Source: Phycisphaerae bacterium
GTDB taxonomy: Bacteria; Planctomycetota; Phycisphaerae; Phycisphaerales; UBA1924
Direction: 5' to 3'
Length of the DNA stretch: 64,000 nt
NCBI GenBank assembly: GCA_030429705.1
Contig: JAUIES010000004.1
Span: 124,001 to 188,000 of the forward strand
Every line of letters begins with the position of its first letter. The first letter of the stretch is position 1. Below, one piece after another: positions 9,154-17,623 of the stretch. A model generated the notes under the pieces. It worked only from the letters and a program-made list of their open reading frames with translations, made no database searches and was not told the DNA's origin. The translations under genes were made by a program, and so were the position numbers.

Positions 9154-9728
9154 CGGAGCGCCTCCGCTTGCTGTTCGTACCCTGCAATAAACGCCTCGAT
9201 CTGGAATCGGTAAGTCTGTGGGGTGCTTTGATTGACACGCTGCGTACCCAACAGTGTGACTTTGCTGTATCGCCCGGATTGTCGCAGCTGTTCAACGAGT
9301 GTTCCGACAAACTCCTGGCTTTCGCTGATGCCACCGAGGTCCAGTGAAAACGAACGGCCGGGAGGTGCAAGTGTGATCTTGATCGAATCGAGCTGTGCTT
9401 GACCAGCACACCAGAAGGCGATCTCTTCGAGCAGAGGTGTCCAGTCAGGTTGGCGTGCGACGCGCTCGAGAAGATGGACACGCGGCTCGTGGGTCTCCAG
9501 TTGGCTCTGTACAAGTCCGGCTCGCTCTGTGAGTGCAAAGCGCTCGGCCTTCATTTGCACGAGTTGCGCTTCCATCGATGCAGTCATAGGTGTATAGACC
9601 GATGAGACCGCGATGGCAATCGTTGACAGAAGGCCGGTCGCAGTGCAGGCGATACTCCAGGTGCGACGCCGGGCGCGCACTGCCCGCACAGAGGCATACC
9701 GGGGTGGAAGGAGATTGATTGTTGTCAT
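9150..9728 (-). CDS. PilN-like inner membrane assembly protein
   Basis: A 192-residue protein beginning MTTINLLPP, the signature N terminus by which PilN binds a groove in PilM. One membrane helix follows at about 25-48, then a coiled-coil stretch and a C-terminal domain (LLEEIAFWCAG ... FVGTLVEQLRQSGRYSKV). The start at 9728 was chosen because it overlaps the pilM stop (ATGA) and exposes the NLLP motif; the ORF runs 13 codons further upstream. Works with PilM and PilO in the inner membrane platform. Confidence 0.85.
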   Translation of the reverse strand: MTTINLLPPRYASVRAVRARRRTWSIACTATGLLSTIAIAVSSVYTPMTASMEAQLVQMKAERFALTERAGLVQSQLETHEPRVHLLERVARQPDWTPLLEEIAFWCAGQAQLDSIKITLAPPGRSFSLDLGGISESQEFVGTLVEQLRQSGRYSKVTLLGTQRVNQSTPQTYRFQIEAFIAGYEQQAEALR

Positions 9729-10750
9729 GACTGGTCTCCATGCCAGAGCGCCAGGCCAGCAGCACAAACAAGGCTCGGATCGCCAGCAAAGCGAGAGGTG
9801 GTGCCCTTTCCGCAGGCAATCTGCATCGGTGATTGAATGACGATGTCACGGCCCACCGACTCACGAAGTTTTTGCGCGATCAGTGAGAAGCGAGCCCCCC
9901 CGCCGCACAGTGCCGTGGTCATGGTTTCGGCGCTCGGGAACCGATGTGCGATGTACGCAAAGGTGCGGTTGAGTTCTTCTGCGAGCACGCTACCTCGGTC
10001 CTCAAGGCAGCGTTGGAAATCGCGAGTCAATGAGGCCGACCCCAAATGCTGACCAGAAGGCATCGCCGCCAGGCGCTCAAGGACTGGAGCCGCGTGCTGC
10101 GCTTCAACGCCAAGCGATTCGGCAATCTGACCAAGACCCGTTGCCGGAAGTTCTCGTACGAATAGGACATCGTGCCCCTGTGAAACGCTGAGCCTCGTTG
10201 ATTGCCAACCGATGTCAACAACACAGACCATGGCATCGTTGGAGTCCGTACTGCGAAAAGTCCTGGCGAGTGCGGATGGCCTCACATCGATCGCTTCGAT
10301 ATCGAAACCGACAGCCGCGAACGGTTCGACCACCGCCTCACAATGTTCATGCGTGCTCGCGACCGCAAGCATGGCGTTTGCTCCGGATTGCATCGGTGCG
10401 TTCGGAATCGACCAACTTGCAAACTGGAAAGTGCCGGGTGCCCAATGGGTGACGCGAGCGAGTTCTGATGCGACGATACGAGATGTCGCGTTGGCATCTT
10501 CGATCGGAGGGATACTCAGTTCCTCAATGCGCTCTTGTGTGCAATCACTTGCAAGCACAACCGGAGTGTCAGTGAACCCCTGGCGAGCGAGGGTCTCTGC
10601 GATCTCGAAGGCCTCGTGCTCGTCGACTGGCCCGCCTGGGTGCTGACGAGGGAAACTGGTGAGGTGCGTCAAGTTGCCGCGGCGATCACACTGCGCCGCT
10701 TTAGTGCGGACATGACCAATGTCGACGCCGAGACGAGAAAGATTTGGCAT
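9725..10750 (-). CDS. PilM-like actin-fold ATPase of type IV pilus/secretion assembly
   Basis: A 341-residue cytoplasmic protein of the FtsA/PilM fold. It begins with the phosphate 1-like LGVDIGHVRTKAA motif, contains a second-domain VCVVDIGWQSTRLSV segment and ends with an adenosine-like TTALCGGGARF motif. PilM recruits the N terminus of PilN at the inner membrane. Start codon overlaps the stop of the GspF gene (TGATG). Presence of PilM, rather than GspL, argues for a type IV pilus-like platform even though the pseudopilins look like those of type II secretion. Confidence 0.85.
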   Translation of the reverse strand: MPNLSRLGVDIGHVRTKAAQCDRRGNLTHLTSFPRQHPGGPVDEHEAFEIAETLARQGFTDTPVVLASDCTQERIEELSIPPIEDANATSRIVASELARVTHWAPGTFQFASWSIPNAPMQSGANAMLAVASTHEHCEAVVEPFAAVGFDIEAIDVRPSALARTFRSTDSNDAMVCVVDIGWQSTRLSVSQGHDVLFVRELPATGLGQIAESLGVEAQHAAPVLERLAAMPSGQHLGSASLTRDFQRCLEDRGSVLAEELNRTFAYIAHRFPSAETMTTALCGGGARFSLIAQKLRESVGRDIVIQSPMQIACGKGTTSRFAGDPSLVCAAGLALWHGDQS

Positions 10751-11970
10751 CAGCCACCCCCCTGTGTCATGGTCGTGAGATCAAAGAGCGGCAGGAACAT
10801 GCTGATCGCCACGAATCCGACCATGATGCCGAGCCCGACCAAGATCACCGGCTCGATAATGCTTGAAAGCGATCGGACGATCATCTCGTTGTCCTCATCC
10901 ATGAAGTCACCGAGGCTGGAAAGGACGCTGCCCAGCCTGCCGGTGCGTTCGCCGTTCTGCATGGATTCTGCGACAGACGACGAGATCATGGGATCGCGCG
11001 CAAACGAGCTGCTGAGCGACTCGCCTTCTGCGACTTGTGTCTCGGCGCGCGCGAGCAACTGTTTGAAGTGCCGACTTGGGATTGACTCTTGCGTCAGTGC
11101 CAGTGCTTCGAGCAATGGGACTTTGGCTTCGAGGAGGACACCCAGCATGCGTACCAGCCGAGCAACCATCAGGGCGCGTGCGATCTTTCCGACAATCGGT
11201 CCATGGAGCAAGATCCATTCGATCTTCTGGCGGCCGCCGGTGGTGCCCATGAGTCGCCACGCGCCAAGACCCGCCAGTATGAGCAATGGCGGAAACGCCC
11301 ACCAATACGATCGCATGGTTTCGCTGATGACCAGCAAGAACTGCGTCGTCGCAGGAAGTGGTGCATCGAGTGTTTCAAACATGGTCGTGAACTTGGGCAA
11401 CACAAAAGTCAACATCAGCACGAGCACACCGATCGACACGACGATGAGCACCGCCGGATACAACAATGAACCGAGAACGGATGCGATCAGTTTTTCCTGC
11501 TGCCGAGTCAATGTGGCGAGGCGCCGAAGCATGTCCTCGAGTGTGCCGCCCGCTTCACCGGCGTGAACCAGACTGCGCGCGACAGAGTCGAACATCTTCG
11601 GATGAAACGACATCGCTTCTGAGAGCGGCGTGCCGTCTTCGACGCGGCTTCTGACATCGCCCAGCACTTTGCGCCACTGCGCGTCTGCGACCTGCCGTTC
11701 GATCGCGCCGAGCGCTTCAACCACCGGCGTGCCTGTCGAAATCAAAAGTGCCAGTTGTCGTGAAACGAGGGACAGGCCTTTGAGTCGCTTGATGGACGGC
11801 AGTGATGTCTTGGTGCCTGCATGATCGCCATGGCTTGCGTCCGTGTGAAACTGAGAGACATACAGCCCTTTCTCGTGCAGTTGGGCCGAAGCCTCTTCGC
11901 GCGTAGAGCACTCGATCGTTCCTCGAACAAGTTTGCCAGACCGATCAAATGCTTCGTACGCCAGTTTCAT
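10750..11970 (-). CDS. GspF/PilC-family inner membrane platform protein
   Basis: A 406-residue protein with two tandem GspF domains, each with cytoplasmic helices and membrane spans. Diagnostic stretches are FSRQLALLI-like (LVSRQLALLISTGTPVVEAL), AGEAGGTLEDMLRRLA, and in the second repeat GVLLEAKVPLLEALALT and NGERTGRLGSVLSSL. Three to four hydrophobic spans are visible (about 168-190, 220-240, 375-398). Length matches the family (about 400). It overlaps the ATPase gene by ATGA and couples ATP hydrolysis to pilin addition. Confidence 0.93.
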   Translation of the reverse strand: MKLAYEAFDRSGKLVRGTIECSTREEASAQLHEKGLYVSQFHTDASHGDHAGTKTSLPSIKRLKGLSLVSRQLALLISTGTPVVEALGAIERQVADAQWRKVLGDVRSRVEDGTPLSEAMSFHPKMFDSVARSLVHAGEAGGTLEDMLRRLATLTRQQEKLIASVLGSLLYPAVLIVVSIGVLVLMLTFVLPKFTTMFETLDAPLPATTQFLLVISETMRSYWWAFPPLLILAGLGAWRLMGTTGGRQKIEWILLHGPIVGKIARALMVARLVRMLGVLLEAKVPLLEALALTQESIPSRHFKQLLARAETQVAEGESLSSSFARDPMISSSVAESMQNGERTGRLGSVLSSLGDFMDEDNEMIVRSLSSIIEPVILVGLGIMVGFVAISMFLPLFDLTTMTQGGG

Positions 11971-13709
11971 GCAGCATCCCGTTGCGTATGACCGCCTGAT
12001 CCTTCCTCGTCTGAATGCGTCACTCGGATCACCTCTTCAAGGCTCGTGCGACCTTCGACCGCGGCAGCAATCCCTTCATCGCGAAGTGACAGTGCGCCGC
12101 TCTCGCGAAGTTTGTCACGCAACTCATGTGAAGCCGCACCGCGGTAGATCATCCGGCGCAGCACAGGCGTCACTTCCATGACTTCATAAATCCCGAGCCG
12201 GCCTTTGAATCCGGTATCGTGACACTGCGTGCATCCCATACCCTTGCGAAACGCTCGGCCTTCCAGTGCTTCCATACCCATGTCTTCGATGAGCATGGGT
12301 GATGGGTAATATTTCGTTTCGCACGAAGTACACACCGTCCGGGCCAGCCGCTGCGCCACCACGCCGTTGATCGCAGCCGACAGCAGGTAAGGTTCGACAT
12401 TCATATCGACAAGTCGTGCCACCGCGCCGGGTGCGTCATTGGTGTGCAGCGTCGCGAGCACCGCGTGCCCGGTCAGCGCCGCCTGCACAGCAACGCGCGC
12501 CGTTTCTTCATCTCGAATCTCGCCAACCATGATCACATCGGGGTCTTGTCGCAGGATGCTGCGCAAGGCGCGCACGAACGACATGCCGATGTTTTCCTGT
12601 ACTTGAATCTGGTTCACCAGATCCAGTTGATATTCGACCGGGTCTTCGACTGTCACGATGTTGCGCTCAGGGCTGCGCATCAGATCAAGTGCCGAATACA
12701 GCGTGGTGGTCTTGCCACTACCGGTCGGCCCGGTGACGAGGATCAACCCGTGCGGCTGTTGCAGGATGCGTTTGAAGGTATCGAGTGCGTCCATCCGAAA
12801 CCCGAGGTCTTCGAGTTTCACATGCAGATTCTGTTTGTCGAGGATGCGAACCACGAGTTTTTCACCGAGCAGTGTGGGCATGCTCGACACGCGCAGATCG
12901 ATCTCTCGATCTTCCGCGACAATGCGCACACGCCCCTCCTGCGGAAGGCGCTTCTCTGCGATGTCCATCTTGCCGATGACTTTGATGCGCGACACAATCG
13001 CGGCGTGCATCCCACTCGGAGGTCGCATCAGATCACGCAACAGCCCGTCGACGCGATATCGAATCAGTGTGCCGTTGCGGCTCGGTTCGATGTGAATATC
13101 GCTTGCTTTCTCACGCACTGCGGAAAGCAGTGCGATATTGACGAGATTGACAATCGGGCTGCCTTCGACGAGCCTGTCGAGCTCCGTCGAGGTGCGTTCC
13201 TCGGTGTTTTCACGCTCGATGACTTCGACATCAGATTCCGAGAGTGAAGTCAGGAATTCGTCAACATCGATGTCGCCTGCAGCGTATTTCTTGATGAACT
13301 CAAGAATATCGGATTCGAGCGCCAGCACCGGTCGAATGTCGAGGCCGGTCAGACCACGCAGGCGATCGATGGTTGGCAGGCTTTGTGGGTCTGCCATGGC
13401 CACGGTGAGCGCATTTCGAAGCCGAAACATCGGAATGCACTTCAATCGCTCGGCTTCTTCTTCGCCGATGAGTTTGAGTAGATTGGGGTCGATCAGTCCA
13501 TGCCGAAGTCGGCACCCGCGTACGCCATGACATTGCGCGAGCGCATTCACCAGCACCGTTGAAGAGATCGATCCCTGCTCGACGAGCAACTCGCCGATTC
13601 GACGACCTGACTTGCGCTGGTCGGCGAGCGCTTGCGTGATTTGTTCTTCAGAGACCTCGCCTGCATTGACAAGAACTTCTCCGATGCGTTTTGGTTTTTC
13701 AGGAGTCAT
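11967..13709 (-). CDS. GspE/PilB-type assembly ATPase
   Basis: A 580-residue motor ATPase. The N-terminal region has the MshEN-type repeats (RIGEVLVNAG, RIGELLVEQGSIS), which in some homologues bind cyclic di-GMP. The ATPase core has Walker A GPTGSGKTTT at about 325-334, the Asp and His boxes, Walker B (ILRQDPDVIMVGEIRD) and a zinc-binding pair CTSC (about 458) and CTQC (about 493). Polymerises the pseudopilus. Overlaps STAS gene upstream (ATGA) and gspF downstream. The nearby HD-GYP protein makes cyclic di-GMP input worth considering. Confidence 0.95.
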   Translation of the reverse strand: MTPEKPKRIGEVLVNAGEVSEEQITQALADQRKSGRRIGELLVEQGSISSTVLVNALAQCHGVRGCRLRHGLIDPNLLKLIGEEEAERLKCIPMFRLRNALTVAMADPQSLPTIDRLRGLTGLDIRPVLALESDILEFIKKYAAGDIDVDEFLTSLSESDVEVIERENTEERTSTELDRLVEGSPIVNLVNIALLSAVREKASDIHIEPSRNGTLIRYRVDGLLRDLMRPPSGMHAAIVSRIKVIGKMDIAEKRLPQEGRVRIVAEDREIDLRVSSMPTLLGEKLVVRILDKQNLHVKLEDLGFRMDALDTFKRILQQPHGLILVTGPTGSGKTTTLYSALDLMRSPERNIVTVEDPVEYQLDLVNQIQVQENIGMSFVRALRSILRQDPDVIMVGEIRDEETARVAVQAALTGHAVLATLHTNDAPGAVARLVDMNVEPYLLSAAINGVVAQRLARTVCTSCETKYYPSPMLIEDMGMEALEGRAFRKGMGCTQCHDTGFKGRLGIYEVMEVTPVLRRMIYRGAASHELRDKLRESGALSLRDEGIAAAVEGRTSLEEVIRVTHSDEEGSGGHTQRDAA

Positions 13710-14041
13710 AAGAAGCTCCTGACTGCTGTCGTGACATCTTCGTAGTGTTCAAACAAGTCTGACACATCGGTGACTTCGAGGACTTCGCGAACGGTGTCCT
13801 GGGTGCTGCATAACTTGAGCGCTCGTCCCGTCTGCGCGATCGCTTCACCCGCTTCGACGAGCGCGGTCAGCCCGTCACTATCGATGTAGGGCACCGTGCC
13901 AGCGTCGATGACCACACGCCCGGCGTGCTTTTGAACGGACTCGGTCACCTGCTGAACAAACGCAGGGACACCATCGTCGACGAGAGGCCCGTCAGGACGG
14001 AGGACGAGCACGGCACCATGTCTTTGTTGCTCTATTTTCAT
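13706..14041 (-). CDS. STAS domain protein (anti-sigma factor antagonist-like)
   Basis: A 111-residue single STAS domain. It starts MKIEQQRHGAVLVLRPDGPL and contains VVIDAGTVPYIDSDGL, matching the phospho-acceptor loop of SpoIIAA/RsbV; Ser55 right after Asp54 is in the acceptor position, and Asp56 replaces the second Ser/Thr. No anti-sigma kinase (SpoIIAB/RsbW type) is adjacent. The gene sits 12 bases after a histidine kinase and overlaps the secretion ATPase gene by ATGA, which is an unusual place for such a protein. A partner-switching role at the pseudopilus is an inference. Confidence 0.88.
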   Translation of the reverse strand: MKIEQQRHGAVLVLRPDGPLVDDGVPAFVQQVTESVQKHAGRVVIDAGTVPYIDSDGLTALVEAGEAIAQTGRALKLCSTQDTVREVLEVTDVSDLFEHYEDVTTAVRSFL

Positions 14042-14053
14042 GCCGTTCTGACC

Positions 14054-15532
14054 TCATGCTGCTTGCGCGAGTTGATCGGGCAGTGGAATCGTGAGAATGA
14101 ACCGGCTCCCGCTTCCTTGCTCTGATTCGACGGTGATGTCCCCGCCATGGAGACGGGCGACTTCGCGGGCGAGCGTCAAACCGAGGCCGGTGCCGGTTTC
14201 TTCGCTGACAAGTGGGTCGTTGGCTCGATAGAACCGGTCGAAGATGCGGTCGGCTTCTGCTGCACTGATGCCGATGCCGGTGTCGGCGACCTCGAAGACC
14301 AGCATGCCGCCTTCTTCGCGAACACTGATATTGACCGCTCCACCAGCGGGTGTGTACTTGATCGCATTCCCGATGAGATTGTGCATAGCGACTGCCAGTT
14401 TTTGTCGGTCTCCCTGAATCACGGGGATCTTGGGCGGCAAATCGAAACTGATGCCGATTCCCTTATCCTGGGCGGCTCCTTCGTAGTCCTCGCGCAGTTC
14501 TCTGAACGCTGCGTCGAGGCGAACATCATCGGTGCGCAGTTTGAGCGACCCAGATTCAATCTCGGAGGTCGACAGCATGTCTTCGACCATGCGTTCGAGT
14601 CGCCTGGCTTCCTGATTGACGATGTTCAGGCACCGGCTTCTGAGTTCCTGATCGCCTTCTGGTCCATCCAGTGCCTCTTCGACATACAGCCGAATATTCG
14701 AGAGCGGTGTGCGAAGCTCATGCGTCGTATGCGCCACCATGTTCAATCGCGCTTCATCAGCAGCATGCTGTTGCGTGATGTCCTCCACAATGAGCACTGC
14801 ACCGGTGTCACCGCTCGGTTTCACAGACACACGAAGCACTGTGAGTGCTTCGTTTTCGCCACGCTCGACAGTGAATGTCAGTCGCTTTCTGTCTTTCTTG
14901 CGAATGACACGCTCGAGCGCCTCGATAATGGAAGAATCTGAGAACAGTCGATCAAACGGCGTGCCGAGCGGTTGTTCACGCACCAAGCCCAGCAAAATGG
15001 ATAGGGCCCCGTTCGCGACGATCAGTCGGCCTTGGGCATCGAACAATGCAAGCCCGTGCCACATGCCGTCGATTGCCGTTTGGGCTTCACCTGAAGCTGT
15101 CTCCGACTGCTCTTCGTCATCGACGATGGCATCTTCAAGTTCACTGAGAGCAATTTCATCGCGCTCGTCCAGAATGCGGTTATACACCTGTGCGATCGGT
15201 CCATGGTCTTCCGCGACGCGCAGCGCATCAAGAGAGCGCTGACCGCGCGAGAAGGCGGCCAGCGATGATGTGATGCAATGAGCAACGCGCTGCCGACGAA
15301 ACCCGATCACGCTGGCGCACGCGAGTGCGACCACGACCCCGCCGTGAATAGCGCCACTTTCGACCAAAGAGATCGTGCCTTGTTTCCAGAGAAGAAAGGC
15401 CTCGGCACCGAACGCAGCCAGAACCAGCAACAGCGGAGCAACATTACTCAACGAGTTGACGGCGCTCATCGAACGACCCACGCGCATCGGTCTAGGACTG
15501 TTCACTGATTGTCCGCTCTGAATATTGGTCAT
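14054..15532 (-). CDS. Membrane sensor histidine kinase with PAS domain
   Basis: A 492-residue kinase. Two hydrophobic segments near the N terminus (about 32-50 and 58-75) form a membrane hairpin with almost no periplasmic loop. A PAS-like domain follows at about 140-260 (GMWHGLALFDAQGRLIVAN), then HisKA with the H-box TTHELRTPLSNIRL around residue 272, and an HATPase domain with N box (LIGNAIKYTP), G1 (VADTGIGI), F box (FDRFYR) and G2 (GTGLGLTLA). The start at 15532 is a choice among several; the ORF begins at 15634. First gene of the operon with STAS and pseudopilus genes, and divergent from flgI. No cognate regulator is adjacent. Confidence 0.92.
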   Translation of the reverse strand: MTNIQSGQSVNSPRPMRVGRSMSAVNSLSNVAPLLLVLAAFGAEAFLLWKQGTISLVESGAIHGGVVVALACASVIGFRRQRVAHCITSSLAAFSRGQRSLDALRVAEDHGPIAQVYNRILDERDEIALSELEDAIVDDEEQSETASGEAQTAIDGMWHGLALFDAQGRLIVANGALSILLGLVREQPLGTPFDRLFSDSSIIEALERVIRKKDRKRLTFTVERGENEALTVLRVSVKPSGDTGAVLIVEDITQQHAADEARLNMVAHTTHELRTPLSNIRLYVEEALDGPEGDQELRSRCLNIVNQEARRLERMVEDMLSTSEIESGSLKLRTDDVRLDAAFRELREDYEGAAQDKGIGISFDLPPKIPVIQGDRQKLAVAMHNLIGNAIKYTPAGGAVNISVREEGGMLVFEVADTGIGISAAEADRIFDRFYRANDPLVSEETGTGLGLTLAREVARLHGGDITVESEQGSGSRFILTIPLPDQLAQAA

Positions 15533-15658
15533 GCCGCTTCGACAATCGGTCAAAATGCGCTTGGACTGAGGCCGAGTTTGTTTCTTTTCGGTCTGAATCG
15601 GGTTCGTCCCTGGTGGCATCCCATTCGCGTTCATTCAGGCATGATGAGCACCGTTCGA

Positions 15659-16759
15659 ATGAAACTGATTCCGCGCAGACTTCTGGTCCTTGGCGTTGGT
15701 GTGCTGTTGACCGCGTTTGCGAGCCGATCCGAAGCCACAACCGTCCGAGAACTCACGCGCATGCGAGGCCAGGGCGAGTCCGTCATTCATGGCATCGGAT
15801 TGGTGGGGGGTCTCAACGGGACAGGTGATTCCGGCAAGGATCTCGTCGTTGCTCGGCCACTCGCGCAAGTTCTGCAGCGCATGGGCAATCCAGTCCCCGA
15901 TTTCGAGGAGTTGCGAAACTCACAGTCTGTCGCACTCGTCATGGTGACCTGCGTGATTCCGGGAGAGGGCGCCGAAGTCGACGATCGTTTCGATATTCGG
16001 CTTTCCGTCATCAACGGAGCGACAAGTCTCGAAGGCGGCGAACTCTGGGTAGCGCCGCTCACCGCGGCCGTTCCTGGCGGCGAGTTGTACGCGTTCGCTC
16101 AAGGTGCGATAACGATTGAAGACCCCGAGACGCCGACCGTTGCACGCGTCAGGGGTGGGGCGCGGATGGTGCGTGAGATTGTGACGACACCCGATGTGTC
16201 GTCCGCATTTGATCTGATCGTCGGCAAAAACTACGCCGGTTGGTCAAGTGCCGCGCAGATCGCAGGGCAGATCAACCAGCAGTACCTACTGACAACGCGC
16301 AAACTTGGCAATCAGGTTGCCACCGTTCTCAACGAGCGGACCATTCGAATCACGGTACCCGAACAGGAGCGAGCGAACCCGGCCGCGTTTGTGGGTGATG
16401 TCCTCTCGACAGAAGTCAATACGTCCATGCTGGGCTTACCCGCGATGGTTGTGGTGAATACTCGAAGTGGGGGAATTGTCGTCACAGGCGAAGTTGAGAT
16501 TGACCCGGCCGTGATAACACATCGTGGACTCACAATCACGACAACGACACCCGCTCCGGTTCCAACACCAAATCAACCGATCGTCGAGAGCAGCACCTGG
16601 GCAGCGGTCGGCACCAACACCTCGGAGAGCGGCCAATCGAGGCTCGAAGACCTGCTCCGCGCGTTCGAGCAACTCGATGTGCCTTCTAAGGACCAGATCG
16701 AGATCCTGCAGATGTTGCACCGGGCCGGCAAACTGCACGCACGCCTGGTGGTGGAGTAA
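15659..16759 (+). CDS. flgI: Flagellar P-ring protein FlgI
   Basis: A 366-residue periplasmic protein, the normal FlgI length, forming the P-ring around the flagellar rod. A signal peptide (MKLIPRRLLVLGVGVLLTAF...SEA) is followed by the diagnostic N terminus GVRELT-like TTVRELTRMRGQG and ...GIGLVGGLNGTGDSG. Other conserved stretches are VVNTRSGGIVVTGEVEI and the C-terminal LEDLLRAFEQLDVP. The ATG at 15659 begins the signal peptide; in-frame ATGs at 15641/15644 are alternatives. First of a run of flagellar genes; flgH and flgA are not in the window. Confidence 0.95.
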   Translation: MKLIPRRLLVLGVGVLLTAFASRSEATTVRELTRMRGQGESVIHGIGLVGGLNGTGDSGKDLVVARPLAQVLQRMGNPVPDFEELRNSQSVALVMVTCVIPGEGAEVDDRFDIRLSVINGATSLEGGELWVAPLTAAVPGGELYAFAQGAITIEDPETPTVARVRGGARMVREIVTTPDVSSAFDLIVGKNYAGWSSAAQIAGQINQQYLLTTRKLGNQVATVLNERTIRITVPEQERANPAAFVGDVLSTEVNTSMLGLPAMVVVNTRSGGIVVTGEVEIDPAVITHRGLTITTTTPAPVPTPNQPIVESSTWAAVGTNTSESGQSRLEDLLRAFEQLDVPSKDQIEILQMLHRAGKLHARLVVE

Positions 16760-16762
16760 CGC

Positions 16763-17140
16763 ATGAACATCACACCAGCAAGCAACTCGACATGGATGCC
16801 ATCATTGTCGCAGCCCCACCTCGCCGAGCGACAACGCTCATTCGGTCAGGCGCTCGCGACCGATCGCCGTGGACGAGGAGCAGATCTCGAAGTCGACAAA
16901 GAACGCGAAGCCGCCGAGCAACTCATCGCAACCACCTTCATAGAACCAATGCTGCGCGAAGCGCGAGAAGTGCGCAGCAGCGACGGCCCGTTTGGCATGA
17001 CCGAAGCGGAAAAACAGTTCGGCTCGCTCATGGACACCGCAACCGCCAAAAACATGGTCCGATCATGGGACTTCCCGATGATTGATCGGTTGGCACGCGA
17101 CATGCGAGCAGCAACAGGTCAAGGGGAACCAACAGCATGA
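16763..17140 (+). CDS. flgJ: FlgJ-like rod-binding protein
   Basis: A 125-residue protein matching the N-terminal rod-binding domain of FlgJ: KEREAAEQLIATTFIEPMLREAREVR followed by FGMTEAEKQFGSLMDTATAKNM. The muramidase domain found in enterobacterial FlgJ is absent, as in many other phyla, so a separate peptidoglycan hydrolase must open the wall for the rod. It starts three bases after flgI and overlaps the next gene by ATGA. Confidence 0.82.
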   Translation: MNITPASNSTWMPSLSQPHLAERQRSFGQALATDRRGRGADLEVDKEREAAEQLIATTFIEPMLREAREVRSSDGPFGMTEAEKQFGSLMDTATAKNMVRSWDFPMIDRLARDMRAATGQGEPTA

Positions 17141-17619
17141 CATCGGCCACAACAGATACCGCTCGCGCGCTCTCGCACATACTCGATGCGATGATCGACG
17201 CACACGAAACGCTACACAGCGTCGTGGTGGAACATCGTGCAGCGTTGAGCCGAGCCGATCGACAAGCCGTTGCCGATGCCATGCGCGAAGAAGCGAAACT
17301 GATCGATCGAATACGCACGCTCGATCAAGATCGGCGCGAGGCGTTCGGCCACGCGACCGCCGTACAGGACATTGCACGCGAGTTCAACGAACCGGTTCGA
17401 GCGAGCGTGCTCGAGCGGGCCTCGAAGCTGCGTGCGTGTATTGAAGCGGTGCGCAAGGAACAGGCAGTTGTTGAATCGGCGAGCCGCGCGCTCCTGGGGC
17501 ACATGGAAGGGCTCTTCCGTCAGGTTGCCGCCCGATTGAGTCACGCCGGCACCTATGGCCGAATGGGTCGAGTTGAAGCGGGTCACCAGGTCGTGACCGG
17601 AATTGATCTGACGAGGTGA
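17137..17619 (+). CDS. flgN: FlgN-like flagellar export chaperone
   Basis: A 160-residue, largely helical and charged protein without membrane segments, predicted to form a long coiled coil (many Glu, Ala, Arg, Leu heptads between about 20 and 130). FlgN-family chaperones bind FlgK and FlgL before export. The family has weak sequence conservation, so the call depends on the position between flgJ and flgK, the length and the helical character. Overlaps flgJ by ATGA; a 4-base gap separates it from flgK. Confidence 0.75.
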   Translation: MTSATTDTARALSHILDAMIDAHETLHSVVVEHRAALSRADRQAVADAMREEAKLIDRIRTLDQDRREAFGHATAVQDIAREFNEPVRASVLERASKLRACIEAVRKEQAVVESASRALLGHMEGLFRQVAARLSHAGTYGRMGRVEAGHQVVTGIDLTR

Positions 17620-17623
17620 ATGC

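Noticed and set aside
12444-13247. Plus-strand open frame of 267 codons
   Set aside because: Antisense to the GspE-type ATPase gene; same shadow effect.
13706-14041. Asp56 of the STAS protein as a built-in phospho-mimic
   Set aside because: The phospho-acceptor of SpoIIAA/RsbV aligns with Ser55, directly after Asp54, and that residue is kept, so Asp56 is not the acceptor position.
15611-15628. GG-N10-GC element with TGGCAT before flgI
   Set aside because: Only partial -12 match and it would give a nearly leaderless message; matches of this quality are expected by chance in a 150-base region.
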